Source of the DNA: Streptomyces inhibens
GTDB taxonomy: Bacteria; Actinomycetota; Actinomycetes; Streptomycetales; Streptomycetaceae
Assembly: GCF_003389455.1 (NCBI RefSeq)
Contig: NZ_QUAC01000171.1
Coordinates: forward strand, 1 to 42,696
Reading direction: 5' to 3'
DNA length: 42,696 bases
This document shows, piece by piece, positions 31,906 to 40,606 of this stretch. The position numbers were made by a program, and so were the translations under genes. Each line of letters starts with the position of its first letter. The stretch's first letter is position 1. The notes beneath the pieces were generated by a model, which saw only the letters and a program-made list of their open reading frames with translations, was not told the DNA's origin and did not search any database.

Positions 31906-32451
31906 ATGGACCGTACGCAGGACTGGGGTCAGGACCGCGACGAGTTCCGGCTGCACGGCGTCGTCGACGGCCACAGCGACCCGACCGGGCACCCGGACCA
32001 TCTGCAGGAGCAGGCCCGCGCCATGCTGGCGACGGCGGTCGCCGAGGCGCGGGCCGGGCTCGCCGAGGGCGGCATCCCGATCGGCGCGGCGCTCTACGCG
32101 CCGGACGGCACCCTGCTCGGCCGCGGCCACAACCGCCGCGTCCAGGACGACGACCCCTCCCTGCACGCCGAGACCGCGGCCTTCCGCGCGGCCGGCCGGC
32201 AGCGCAGCTACCGCGGTACGACGATGGTCACCACCCTCTCCCCCTGCTGGTACTGCAGCGGTCTGGTGCGCCAGTTCGGCATCTCGCGGGTGGTGATCGG
32301 TGAGGCGCGGACCTTCCACGGCGGGCACGACTGGCTGGCCCGGCACGGCGTACGGATCGTGCTGCTGGACGACCCCGAGTGCGCGGCGATGATGCGGGAC
32401 TTCATCGGGGCGCGGCCGGCGCTGTGGAGCGAGGACATCGGGGGCGAGTGA
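31906..32451 (+). CDS. Nucleoside/cytosine deaminase family protein
   Basis: 181 residues of the cytidine-deaminase-like fold. The zinc site is intact: the HAE motif is HAETAAF and the PCxxC motif is SPCWYC. The spacing and the following QFGISRVVIGEARTF segment match yeast-type cytosine deaminase and nucleoside deaminases rather than tRNA-specific TadA. It probably deaminates a free base or nucleoside in the cytoplasm; the substrate is not settled. It follows the PLDc_N gene by 90 bases on the same strand. Confidence 0.85.
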   Translation: MDRTQDWGQDRDEFRLHGVVDGHSDPTGHPDHLQEQARAMLATAVAEARAGLAEGGIPIGAALYAPDGTLLGRGHNRRVQDDDPSLHAETAAFRAAGRQRSYRGTTMVTTLSPCWYCSGLVRQFGISRVVIGEARTFHGGHDWLARHGVRIVLLDDPECAAMMRDFIGARPALWSEDIGGE

Positions 32452-32528
32452 GCCGGCGGGCCCGTGTCGGCCCCGCCCGCGCGCAATTCGGTGGCTCGCC
32501 GCCCCGCCCTCCGCCAGGATGATCCGCC

Positions 32529-33155
32529 ATGAGCACCAGCCCCATCGCCCCCGTACGCCCCACCGAACCCCACCGCCGCATCCGCGCCCTGCACACCGAA
32601 CGGACCGTCACCGTCTATCAGGCGTATGCGCCCGCGCTGGGTGTCCCGGCCGCACGGGACGGGCGTTTCCCCGCTGCCTGGAAGCGGGAGCGGATGACGT
32701 GGATCAAGCCGTCGTTCCTGTGGATGATGTACCGCTGCGGCTGGGGCACCAAGGCCGACCAGGAGACCGTGCTCGCCGTCGAGATCGACCGGGACGGCTT
32801 CGACTGGGCGCTGCGGCACGCGTGTCTGTCGCACCACGACCCTGATGAGCACCCCGACCGTGCTGTCTGGCAGCGGCAGTTGAAGGGTTCGCCGGCGCGG
32901 GTGCAGTGGGATCCCGAACGTGATCTGCGGTTGCAGTCGCTGCCGTACCGCTCGTTGCAACTGGGGCTGGCGGGTGAGGCGTCGCGGCGGTACGCGGACG
33001 AGTGGACGGTGGCCATCAGGGATGTCACGCCGCTGGCCCATGAGATCCATGCGCTGGTGCGCTCGGGGGATACCGCGGCGGCCGCCGCGCTGCTGCCCGA
33101 GGAGCGCCCCTACCCGGCACCCGAGGGAACTCCGGGCATCGGTCGCGTGTCCTGA
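32529..33155 (+). CDS. DUF4291 protein
   Basis: 208 residues with the DUF4291 hallmarks: VTVYQAYAPALGVPAARDGR, RMTWIKPSFLWMMYRCGWGT and the later VQWDPERDLRL with YRSLQLGL. The MTWIKPSFLWMMYR motif is the most conserved element of the family. Function is not established to my knowledge. It follows the deaminase gene by 77 bases on the same strand, but co-function is not implied. The ATG at 32529 has no strong ribosome site (GCCAGGATGATCCGCC precedes it). Confidence 0.85.
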   Translation: MSTSPIAPVRPTEPHRRIRALHTERTVTVYQAYAPALGVPAARDGRFPAAWKRERMTWIKPSFLWMMYRCGWGTKADQETVLAVEIDRDGFDWALRHACLSHHDPDEHPDRAVWQRQLKGSPARVQWDPERDLRLQSLPYRSLQLGLAGEASRRYADEWTVAIRDVTPLAHEIHALVRSGDTAAAAALLPEERPYPAPEGTPGIGRVS

Positions 33156-33253
33156 CGGAGCTTCACAAACGCGTAGTGCGGGCGGTGCGCGGTCCGCCGG
33201 GGACTGCTTCGTGTGACGTACGAGACGTAGCACCGTCCGGCCAACTCTCGGTC

Positions 33254-33286
33254 GTTCACGGCCATTTGATGCATCGTTCAGCTACC
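33254..33286 (+). promoter_or_regulatory. Possible PHO box upstream of the phospholipase C gene
   Basis: GTTCACGGCCA-TTTGATGCATC-GTTCAGCTACC: three consecutive 11-base blocks, the first and third starting GTTCA exactly 22 bases apart. Streptomyces PhoP boxes are 11-base direct repeats with a GTTCACC core. The middle block is degenerate, so affinity would be lower. Confidence 0.45.
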
Positions 33287-33367
33287 TCCCCCTGCCCGGG
33301 AAACTCTCCCGCCGCCACAGTCAGGTCGGCCCACTGAGGCTCACGCGACTCAGGGAGAGTGGCACAT

Positions 33368-34795
33368 ATGCCCGACATGACCCGACGCAGACTCCTCGGC
33401 TCCGCGGCCGGCGTGGTCGGCGGCGCCGCCGCGCTGTCACTGCTGCCGCCCAGCGTCCAACAGGCCGTCGCCGCCGGACCCGCACGTCACGGCTCACTGC
33501 ACGACATCGAGCACGTCGTCATGCTCATGCAGGAGAACCGCTCGTTCGACCACTACTTCGGCACCCTGCGCGGCGTCCGTGGCTTCGCCGACCCGGACGC
33601 GCTCACGCTGCCGGACGGCCGGTCCGTCTTCCACCAGCCGGACGCGCAGAACCCGGACGGCTATCTGCTGCCGTTCCGGCTCAATACGCACACCTCCAGC
33701 GCGCAGGCCATCCCGTCCACCAGCCATGCCTGGTCCGTGCAGCACGAGGCGTGGAACGGCGGCAGGATGGACCGCTGGCTGCCCGCGCACCGCAAGGCCG
33801 ACGGCGTCAACGGTCCGTATGTGATGGGCTATCACACCCGCGAGGACATCCCCTTCCAGTTCGCCCTCGCCGAGGCCTTCACCCTCTGCGACAACTACTT
33901 CTGTTCAGTCTTCGGCCCGACCTGGCCCAACCGGCTCTACTGGATGACCGGCACCCTCGACCCGGGCGGCACGCTGGGCGGTCCGGTGCTGAACAACACC
34001 GCGCCCAAGCCGTACCGCTGGACGACGTACGCGGAGCGCCTGGAGGCGGCGGGCATCAGCTGGAAGGTCTACCAGGAGGAGGACGACTACGGCTGCAATC
34101 TGCTGGAGCAGTTCCAGACCTTCCGGGACGCCCAGCCGGGCGAGCCGCTCTACGAGCGCGGGATGCGGCCGCAGCCGGCCGGCACGTTCGAGGACGACGC
34201 CCGGGGTGACCGGCTGCCGGCCGTCTCCTGGCTGATCCCCACCAGCCATCAGTCCGAGCACCCGGACTATCTGCCGGCCGCCGGCGCCGACTACGTCGCC
34301 CGGAAGATCGAGGCGATCGCGTCCAACCCGAAGGTGTGGGCCAAGACGGTCTTCATCCTCAACTACGACGAGAACGACGGCCTCTTCGACCATGTGCCGC
34401 CGCCGGTGCCGCCGCCGGGGACGAAGGACGAGTTCGTCCGGGGCCTGCCGATCGGCGGCGGTTTCCGGGTGCCGTGTCTGATCGTCTCGCCGTGGACGGT
34501 GGGCGGCTGGGCCGCCGGTGACCCCTTCGACCACACCTCGGTGCTGCAGTTCCTGGAGCGCTGGACGGGCGTCGAGGAGCCCAACATCAGCGACTGGCGA
34601 CGGGCCGCGTTCGGCGATCTGACCTCCGCCTTCGGCTTCCGCCACACGGCGCGCCGGCCGCCGCGGCTGCCGGACGACACCGCCGAGAAGCTGGCCGAGG
34701 CGCGGTGGGAGGTGGCAAATCTGCCGAAGCCGACGCTGCCGGGCGCCGGCCAGTGGCCGCCGCGCCAGGAGCGCGGGCGGCGCAGGCGGCGTTGA
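33368..34795 (+). CDS. Secreted (Tat) phospholipase C / phosphoesterase
   Basis: 475 residues. The signal peptide has the twin-arginine motif TRRRLLGSAAG followed by a hydrophobic stretch and an AVAAGPA cleavage region, as in Tat-exported non-specific phospholipases C. The catalytic core starts with VMLMQENRSFDHYFGTLRGV, carrying the ENRSFDHYFG motif that opens the phosphoesterase active site, and NYDENDGLFDHVPPP near the C-terminal side holds metal ligands. GGGAGAG lies 9 bases before the ATG at 33368; the in-frame GTG at 33359 is too close to it. It probably hydrolyses phospholipids or other phosphodiesters outside the cell to recover phosphate. Confidence 0.9.
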   Translation: MPDMTRRRLLGSAAGVVGGAAALSLLPPSVQQAVAAGPARHGSLHDIEHVVMLMQENRSFDHYFGTLRGVRGFADPDALTLPDGRSVFHQPDAQNPDGYLLPFRLNTHTSSAQAIPSTSHAWSVQHEAWNGGRMDRWLPAHRKADGVNGPYVMGYHTREDIPFQFALAEAFTLCDNYFCSVFGPTWPNRLYWMTGTLDPGGTLGGPVLNNTAPKPYRWTTYAERLEAAGISWKVYQEEDDYGCNLLEQFQTFRDAQPGEPLYERGMRPQPAGTFEDDARGDRLPAVSWLIPTSHQSEHPDYLPAAGADYVARKIEAIASNPKVWAKTVFILNYDENDGLFDHVPPPVPPPGTKDEFVRGLPIGGGFRVPCLIVSPWTVGGWAAGDPFDHTSVLQFLERWTGVEEPNISDWRRAAFGDLTSAFGFRHTARRPPRLPDDTAEKLAEARWEVANLPKPTLPGAGQWPPRQERGRRRRR

Positions 34796-34834
34796 GCGCG
34801 GCGGGGCCGGGCGCGCTTCTTTCTGGATACGACG

Positions 34835-34881
34835 GTGCCGTACGGGATCGGCCTCGCCAGGAGGCCGATCCCGTACGGCAC
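34835..34881. terminator. Perfect 20-bp inverted repeat between convergent genes
   Basis: Arms 34835-34854 and 34862-34881 are perfectly complementary (GTGCCGTACGGGATCGGCCT and complement) with a 7-base loop, in the gap between the phospholipase and ccsB stops. It is the longest uninterrupted stem seen here and should terminate both transcripts. Confidence 0.9.
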
Positions 34882-34904
34882 GGTGGGCGCGCGACCGCGG
34901 CGGG

Positions 34905-35987
34905 TCAGACTCCCGCGTAGGAGTGGAGCCCCGTCACGAAGATGTTCACGCCGTAGTAGTTGAACAGGTAGCAGGCGAAGGCGATCAGGCCCAGCCAGGC
35001 GGCCTTGCGGCCCTTCCAGCCGGCCGTGGCGCGGGCGTGCAGATAGCCGGCGTAGGCGACCCAGGTGATGAAGGACCAGACCTCCTTGGGGTCCCAGCCC
35101 CAGTAGCGGCCCCAGGCGGCCTCGGCCCAGATGGCGCCCGCGATGATGGTGAACGTCCACAGCGGGAAGACCGTGGCGTTGATGCGGTAGGCGAACTTGT
35201 CCAGCGAGGCGGCCGAGGGCAGCCGCTCCAGCACGGACGTGGCGAAGGCGCCGGGCTGGTCGCCCGTCGGGTCGGCGAGCTTGGCCTCGTAGCGGTCGCG
35301 GAAGAGGAACAGCAGCGTGGCGACGGCGCCGAGGTAGAGCACCGCGCCGGAGATGATCGCGCAGCTGACGTGGATCCACAGCCAGTACGAGTGCAGCGCG
35401 GGCACCAGCTGGTCGCTGGCGGTGTAGAGCACCGTGACGGCCAGGCCGAGGTCGAGCAGGACGGTGGTGACCAGCGGCAGGCCGATCCAGCGGACGTTCT
35501 TCTTGAGCGTGAGCAGCAGCAGGTAGAAGCCGACCGCGACCGCGGCGAAGGTGGTGGAGAACTCGTACATGTTGCCCCAGGGGGCACGCTGTACGGACAG
35601 GGCGCGGGTGATGACGCCGCCCACGTGCAGCGCCCAGGCCAGGACGGTCAGCGAGACGGCGATCCGTCCGTAGAGGTCACCCTTCTCCGTACCGCCCGCG
35701 GCGCCCGGCCCGTCGGGGACCTCACGGCTGCCGGCGGCGGACTTGGTGATCACCTTCGGCCGCTCCAGTACGGCCGTGCCGCCCTTCTGCGCCACCACGG
35801 AGACCGTCGCGGGCGCCTTGACCTGGGCGGTCAGGGCGGCGGCGGTGCGGCCGACCTTGCTGCGGCTGCCGAACACCCACTCGGCCATGTGCGCGAGGAA
35901 GGCGAGCGTATAGACCGCCATTGCCGAATAGACCAGCAGATTGCTGTTGTGTGCCAGTGTCTCGTTGGCTGCGGCAGCGACGTTCAC
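34905..35987 (-). CDS. ccsB: Cytochrome c synthetase subunit CcsB/ResC
   Basis: 360 residues, about eight transmembrane helices. The haem-handling WWD-type motif WGRYWGWDPKEVWSFITW is intact near the C-terminal part and HVGGVITRALS and HSYWLWIHVSCAI contain the haem-ligand histidines. With ResB it forms the System II haem lyase that attaches haem to apocytochromes c on the outer side of the membrane. The GTG start at 35987 overlaps the resB stop (GTGA) and AAGGAG is 8 bases upstream. It is last in the operon resA-ccdA-resB-ccsB. A roughly 80-residue extra-membrane insertion after the first helix is a lineage feature. Confidence 0.92.
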   Translation of the reverse strand: MNVAAAANETLAHNSNLLVYSAMAVYTLAFLAHMAEWVFGSRSKVGRTAAALTAQVKAPATVSVVAQKGGTAVLERPKVITKSAAGSREVPDGPGAAGGTEKGDLYGRIAVSLTVLAWALHVGGVITRALSVQRAPWGNMYEFSTTFAAVAVGFYLLLLTLKKNVRWIGLPLVTTVLLDLGLAVTVLYTASDQLVPALHSYWLWIHVSCAIISGAVLYLGAVATLLFLFRDRYEAKLADPTGDQPGAFATSVLERLPSAASLDKFAYRINATVFPLWTFTIIAGAIWAEAAWGRYWGWDPKEVWSFITWVAYAGYLHARATAGWKGRKAAWLGLIAFACYLFNYYGVNIFVTGLHSYAGV

Positions 35988-37759
35988 GCGCGCGCTCCTT
36001 CAGAGGGGTCAGCAGGTCCGTCAGAGTCAGTGGGCTCCGCGGGGTCTTGGGAGGGGGTGTCGGATTCGGTGCCGGGTGCGGCGTTCGGGGCGAGCGGGGC
36101 GTCGGGCTCCAGCGCCAGCGCGAGATCGGCGAGTTCCTCCGGCAGCCGGGCGGACTCGCTGCGGCCGAGGCCGGCCATCTCGACGACGGTGATGCCGATG
36201 CCGTTCTCCGTGACCCGTTCCGCCCGGATCCACACCCGGCGCCGCTGGATGAACAGCGAGCCGGCCAGGCCCAGCAGGGCGGCGACCGCGCCGGTCAGCG
36301 CGAGGCCGTTGCCCGGCTGGTGGGTGATCTTGAAGCTGGCCCAGTTCTTGATGCCGGTGAACTGGATGGAGCCGTCGCCGTTGGGCAGCTTCATCGTCTC
36401 GCCGGGCAGCATCATCTTGGCGAGCGGTGCGCCCTTGACCTTGTACTGCTTCAGGTTCTTCTTCTGCAGCTGGTAGACGCTCTGCGGCAGCCCGGAGTCG
36501 ACGCCCAGATCACCGTGGTAGGCGGTCAGTGTCAGCACCGGATAGTCCAGGGCGGGGAACTGCGAGAACATCGAGCCGGAGCCCTTGCCGCCGAAGGTCG
36601 GCACGAAGAAGCCCTGGAAGCCGAGCTGATTGCGCTTGCCGTCCTTGGTCTGCGCGCCCGGCACCTTCACCACACCGGTCGAGGTGAAGTTCTTGGGGTC
36701 CTGCGGGAGGAAGGGCACCGCGCCCTTGTAGACGACCTTGCCGCGGCCGTCCTTGACGGTGACCTCGGGTGCGTAGCCGTGCGAGAGCAGGTAGACCTTC
36801 GAGCCCGCGATGTCGAGCGGGGTGTTCACCTCGATCGGGGTCTTGTGCTCCTTGCCGTCCGCGCCGGAGAAGTACGTGACATCGGCGCGGAAGACGCGCG
36901 GGGTGCCCTTTTGCGGTCCGGAGCGCTCGTAGGTCGCGACGAACTTGTTGAGGGTGAAGCCGAAGGGCTCCATGGTGTCGGTGTCGAAGAAGGCACCGGA
37001 CTTGAAGTCGTCGTACTGGGTGAGGCTGTTGGCGAAGCCGTCGCCCTCGGTGATCAGCTTGCCGCCCTCGGACTTCCACAGGCTGCCGACGGCGAACGCC
37101 ACCAGCATCACGATCAGCGCGATGTGGAAGACGAGGTTGCCGACCTCGCGCAGATAGCCCTTCTCGGCGGCGACCGCGGTGCCGGCGCGGTGGGCCCGGA
37201 ACCGGCGCTTCTTCAGCATCCGCTCGGCCGCCGCGAGGACCTCGTCGGGGTCCGCGTCGGTGCGCCAGGTGGTGTACGCGGGCAGCCGGGTCAGCCGGCG
37301 CGGGGCGCCCGGCGGGCGGCCGCGCAGCTGGCCGACGAACTGCCAGCTGCGCGGCACGATGCAGCCGATCAGCGAGATGAACAGCAGCAGATAGATCGCC
37401 GAGAACCACACCGAGCTGTAGACGTGGAACATCCCGAGCTTGTCGTAGATGTCGCCGAGCGTGCTGTGTTCGACCTTGAACTGATCGACCTTGACCGGGT
37501 CGATGCTGGTCTGCGGGATCAGCGAGCCGGGGATCGCACCGATCGACAGCAGGAAGAGCAGCAGCAGCGCCACCCGCATCGAGGTCAGCTGCCGCCAGAA
37601 CCAGCGCGCCCAGCCGAGCGGGCCGAGCGAGGGGAAGGTGACGTCTTCGGTGGGCGCGGTGGAGAGCTGGGATCCGGCCGCGCCGAGATCGCTGCCCGCG
37701 TCGGCCGCGGCCGCTGCGCCGGTGTCCGGGTCGCGGGGGGTGTCGGTCTTGGTGGACAT
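35984..37759 (-). CDS. resB: Cytochrome c biogenesis protein ResB
   Basis: 591 residues. Hydrophobic helices lie at about 65-85, 115-140 and 210-232 and near 500, flanking a large outer domain of roughly 260 residues. The motifs LTSMRVALLLLFLLSIGAIP and PQTSIDPVKVDQF at the N-terminal side are typical of ResB. It forms the System II cytochrome c synthetase with CcsB. The ATG at 37759 is 3 bases past the ccdA stop; a TTG just before it is not needed. The first 40 and last 60 residues are acidic, Ala/Pro-rich and probably disordered. Confidence 0.92.
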   Translation of the reverse strand: MSTKTDTPRDPDTGAAAAADAGSDLGAAGSQLSTAPTEDVTFPSLGPLGWARWFWRQLTSMRVALLLLFLLSIGAIPGSLIPQTSIDPVKVDQFKVEHSTLGDIYDKLGMFHVYSSVWFSAIYLLLFISLIGCIVPRSWQFVGQLRGRPPGAPRRLTRLPAYTTWRTDADPDEVLAAAERMLKKRRFRAHRAGTAVAAEKGYLREVGNLVFHIALIVMLVAFAVGSLWKSEGGKLITEGDGFANSLTQYDDFKSGAFFDTDTMEPFGFTLNKFVATYERSGPQKGTPRVFRADVTYFSGADGKEHKTPIEVNTPLDIAGSKVYLLSHGYAPEVTVKDGRGKVVYKGAVPFLPQDPKNFTSTGVVKVPGAQTKDGKRNQLGFQGFFVPTFGGKGSGSMFSQFPALDYPVLTLTAYHGDLGVDSGLPQSVYQLQKKNLKQYKVKGAPLAKMMLPGETMKLPNGDGSIQFTGIKNWASFKITHQPGNGLALTGAVAALLGLAGSLFIQRRRVWIRAERVTENGIGITVVEMAGLGRSESARLPEELADLALALEPDAPLAPNAAPGTESDTPSQDPAEPTDSDGPADPSEGARA

Positions 37760-37762
37760 CAA

Positions 37763-38545
37763 TCAGATCCCAACGGTGAAGCTTTGCGTCCAGCTCTGGA
37801 GCTCGGACATCAGGCTGTCCCAGACGCCGGTGAGGAGGAGGAGGCCGAGCGCGACCATCATGCCGCCGCCGGCCCGCATCACCCACACGTAGTGCCGCTT
37901 GACCCAGCCGAACGCGCCGAGCACCCGGCGGAAGGCCAGTGCGACGGCGATGAACGGCAGGCCCAGGCCGAGGCAGTACGCCACGGTGAGCAGGGCACCG
38001 CGGGCGGCGCTGGCCTGGTAGAGGGAGAGGGTGTTGACGGCGGTGAGGGTGGGGCCCAGGCAGGGCGTCCAGCCGACGCCGAAGAGCACCCCGAGCACCG
38101 GCGCGCCGAGCAGCCCCATGGCGGGCTTCTTGTGGAAGCGCAGTTCGCGCTGTCCGAAGCGCTTGAGCACGCCCGCGAAGGCCAGCCCGAGCAGGATCAT
38201 CAGCCCGCCGAGCACCCGCGAGATGGTGTCCTTGTACTCCTGCAGGTTCTGTCCGAAGAAGCCGAAGAGCGCGCCGCCGGAGACGAAGACCGCGGTGAAG
38301 CCGAGGACGAAGAGGGCGGCGCCGGCGAGCATCCGGCCGCGTTTGGCGTCGGCGAGGTCGGTGCCGGTGACGCCGGTCACATACGACATATAGCCGGGGA
38401 CCAGCGGCAGGACGCAGGGTGAGAAGAAGGAGACCAGCCCGCCGAGCAGCGCGACGGGCACGGCGGCGAGCAGGGCGCCGGTCAGGACGGTCTGGTTTCC
38501 CGCGGCGGCGGCGAGCTGTCCGAGTTCCATCTCTGGCGCGATCAC
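37763..38545 (-). CDS. ccdA: Thiol-disulfide transmembrane reductant carrier CcdA
   Basis: 260 residues, about six transmembrane helices. The two redox cysteines lie in the paired Pro-Cys motifs FFSPCVLPLVPGY and GVGWTPCLGPTLTAVNT, the hallmark of CcdA, which carries electrons from cytoplasmic thioredoxin to the outer thioredoxin-like ResA. The GTG at 38545 overlaps the resA stop (GTGA); an in-frame ATG at 38530 is an alternative, so the first five residues are uncertain. It is coupled to resA and resB in one operon. Confidence 0.92.
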   Translation of the reverse strand: MIAPEMELGQLAAAAGNQTVLTGALLAAVPVALLGGLVSFFSPCVLPLVPGYMSYVTGVTGTDLADAKRGRMLAGAALFVLGFTAVFVSGGALFGFFGQNLQEYKDTISRVLGGLMILLGLAFAGVLKRFGQRELRFHKKPAMGLLGAPVLGVLFGVGWTPCLGPTLTAVNTLSLYQASAARGALLTVAYCLGLGLPFIAVALAFRRVLGAFGWVKRHYVWVMRAGGGMMVALGLLLLTGVWDSLMSELQSWTQSFTVGI

Positions 38546-39156
38546 TTCTCGGCGATCAGCGGGGCGATCATCTTGCGCAGATCGTCCTCGGCGAGCGGGC
38601 CGATCGAGCGGGCGGCGATCTTGCCGTGCCGGTCGATGGCGATCGTGGAGGGGATCGACTGGGGGTTGAGGCTGCCCTTGGGGAAGCGCAGCATCAGCCG
38701 GCCGGTCGGGTCGAACAGGCTCGGGTAGGGCATCTTGTGCTCTTCCTCGAAGCTGGTGGCCTGCGACTTCTCGGCGTCACGGGTGTTGATCCCGACGAAC
38801 TGGACGCCCTTGTTCTTGGTGTCGTTCGCGACCTTGGCGAAGTTCGGCGCCTCGGCGATGCAGGGGCCGCACCACGATCCCCAGACGTTGACGACGACGA
38901 CCTTGCCCTTGTAGTCGGCGACGTCCAGCTTCTTGCCTGTGGTGGTCTCACCCGAGAGATCGGGCGCCGGCTGCCGTTCGTCCTTCTTGACGGTGTCGAC
39001 ACCGTTCTTGCCCTGGACGAACCGGGTCTGGGCCGAGCCGCCGGAGGCGCCGTCGCCGCAGGCGCTCAGCGTCAGTGCGGCGGCCGCGGCCCCTGCGGCG
39101 AGCAGGGTGATCCGGCGGCGGCTCGCGAGGCGGCGTGGGGCGCGGCAGGCACTCAT
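38542..39156 (-). CDS. resA: Thioredoxin-like lipoprotein ResA/TlpA
   Basis: 204 residues. The lipobox LTLSAC puts the lipidated Cys at 33, and the thioredoxin active site WCGPC gives Cys96 and Cys99 inside VVVNVWGSWCGPCIAEAPNF. It keeps the haem-attachment cysteines of apocytochromes c reduced on the outer side of the membrane, receiving electrons from CcdA. It is the first gene of the resA-ccdA-resB-ccsB operon. No clear ribosome site precedes the ATG at 39156, so weak or leaderless initiation is possible. The cis-Pro loop (QSIPSTIAID) is present. Confidence 0.92.
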   Translation of the reverse strand: MSACRAPRRLASRRRITLLAAGAAAAALTLSACGDGASGGSAQTRFVQGKNGVDTVKKDERQPAPDLSGETTTGKKLDVADYKGKVVVVNVWGSWCGPCIAEAPNFAKVANDTKNKGVQFVGINTRDAEKSQATSFEEEHKMPYPSLFDPTGRLMLRFPKGSLNPQSIPSTIAIDRHGKIAARSIGPLAEDDLRKMIAPLIAEK

Positions 39157-39233
39157 GTGAAAAGTTTCGCATGGGCCATTTCCGGATCTTCCGCGCCCCC
39201 CTCGGACGGCTCACCCCGGTACAAAGGGGCATG

Positions 39234-40460
39234 TCAGGCGGCTGTCAGATACGACTTCCAGCCGGCGGACGGCCGCCTGCCGACCGGGATCTGCTGGAGC
39301 TTGCGCAGCACCTCGGGGTCCTGGGCGTCGATCCAGTCGGTGAACTGCCGGAACGACACCAGATGGACATCGTTGTTCTGCTCATTGGCAATGTGCTTGA
39401 CCGCTTCCTCGACGGCGTCCATATAGATGCCACCGTTCCACTGCTCGAAGTGGTTGCCGATGAAGAACGGCGCGCGGTTGGTCTCGTACGCCCGGCGGAA
39501 TCCGGAGATATATGCGTCGGTGGCCTGCTGCCGCCAGCCCGGGTAGTTGGCCGGCGGGGCCTTCGTGGAGTTCTTCGACTGATTGGCGAGGATGTTGTAG
39601 TCCATCGAGAGGACCTCGAAAGAGTGCCCGGGGAAGGGAATCTGCTGGAGCGGGTAGTCCCAGATACCCATCTTTTTCTTCGGCCACATCTGCAGGCCGC
39701 CGGGCGAGCTGGCGTCATAGCGCCAGCCGAGTTCTTTGGCTACGGGCAGCAGATTTTCCTGGCCCAGGAGACATGGCGTACGGCTACCGACCAATTCCTT
39801 TCGGTAGTCGAACGGCAGCGGGTCCAGATCCGTGAAGCCGGTGTTGGTACGCCACTTGGTGACGAAGTCCATCGCCTGGTCGATCTCGGACTGCCACTGC
39901 TGGGGGGTCCAGTGCTTGACCGAGGTCGGGGCGGTGCCGCAGAAGTGGCCGTTGAAGTGGGTGCCGACCTCGTGGCCGTCCAGCCAGGCCTGACGGACGT
40001 TCTTCAGCGTCTCCTTGATGTGGTCATCGCTGAGGTAGCCGATGGCGGAGGCGCCCCGCCGGTTGTTCGGCGGTTCGTAGAGGTGCTTCTGGGATTCGGG
40101 CAGGAGGTACAGACCGGAGAGGAAGAAGGTCATGGCCGCGCCATGGTCCTTGGCGAGCTTGAGAAAGCGGGGGAAGAGGCCGTTGCCGACCTCTCCCGCG
40201 CCGTCCCAGGAGAAGACCACGAACTGCGGCGGGGTCTGTCCGGGCTCCATCCGTTCGGGTGCTTTCGGCTGATGGGGCTGCGCGCCGTAATTCGCTGTCG
40301 AGCCGTCACCGATGAGCTTGGGGCGAGCCTGGACGGAGTTCTTCGCCCGCTGCTTGTCCGCCCCCGCGTCCGAGCTCGACGAGGAGCAGCCGGCGACGCC
40401 CAGCGCCGCGGCTGCCCCAACTCCCATACCAAGCAGGTTTCGCCGACTGATCGCGCGCAT
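39234..40460 (-). CDS. Tat lipoprotein, polysaccharide-deacetylase (NodB)-like
   Basis: 408 residues. The signal has RR at 6-7 (ISRRNLLG) and a lipobox VAGC with Cys25, so a Tat-exported lipoprotein is likely. The mature part has NodB-type features: FVVFSWDGAGE in place of the usual TFDDGP, HEVGTHFNGH (the HxxxH metal pair) and a late catalytic-like segment GNHFEQWNGG. The changed first motif means deacetylase activity is uncertain. The ATG at 40460 is preferred for the RR signal; an in-frame TTG at 40493 adds 11 residues. It is downstream of the histidine phosphatase gene on the same strand by 146 bases. Confidence 0.7.
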   Translation of the reverse strand: MRAISRRNLLGMGVGAAAALGVAGCSSSSSDAGADKQRAKNSVQARPKLIGDGSTANYGAQPHQPKAPERMEPGQTPPQFVVFSWDGAGEVGNGLFPRFLKLAKDHGAAMTFFLSGLYLLPESQKHLYEPPNNRRGASAIGYLSDDHIKETLKNVRQAWLDGHEVGTHFNGHFCGTAPTSVKHWTPQQWQSEIDQAMDFVTKWRTNTGFTDLDPLPFDYRKELVGSRTPCLLGQENLLPVAKELGWRYDASSPGGLQMWPKKKMGIWDYPLQQIPFPGHSFEVLSMDYNILANQSKNSTKAPPANYPGWRQQATDAYISGFRRAYETNRAPFFIGNHFEQWNGGIYMDAVEEAVKHIANEQNNDVHLVSFRQFTDWIDAQDPEVLRKLQQIPVGRRPSAGWKSYLTAA

Positions 40461-40606
40461 ACCCTCGTCCCCATCCGTGCTCGCCGAACTCAATATCCAT
40501 ATAAACGGACAATGGAGAGGAGGGCATGTCGAGCGTTGGGGTTCCAGGTTATTCGCTCAGGTATTGCATTTTGCTTGCTTTTGACGTTCCACCAAGTGAT
40601 GCAGCG

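Noticed and set aside
35921..38422. 833-residue plus-strand open frame opposite ccsB, resB and ccdA
   Set aside because: Antisense shadow of three well-supported cytochrome c maturation genes; low-complexity Arg/Gly/Glu-rich product.
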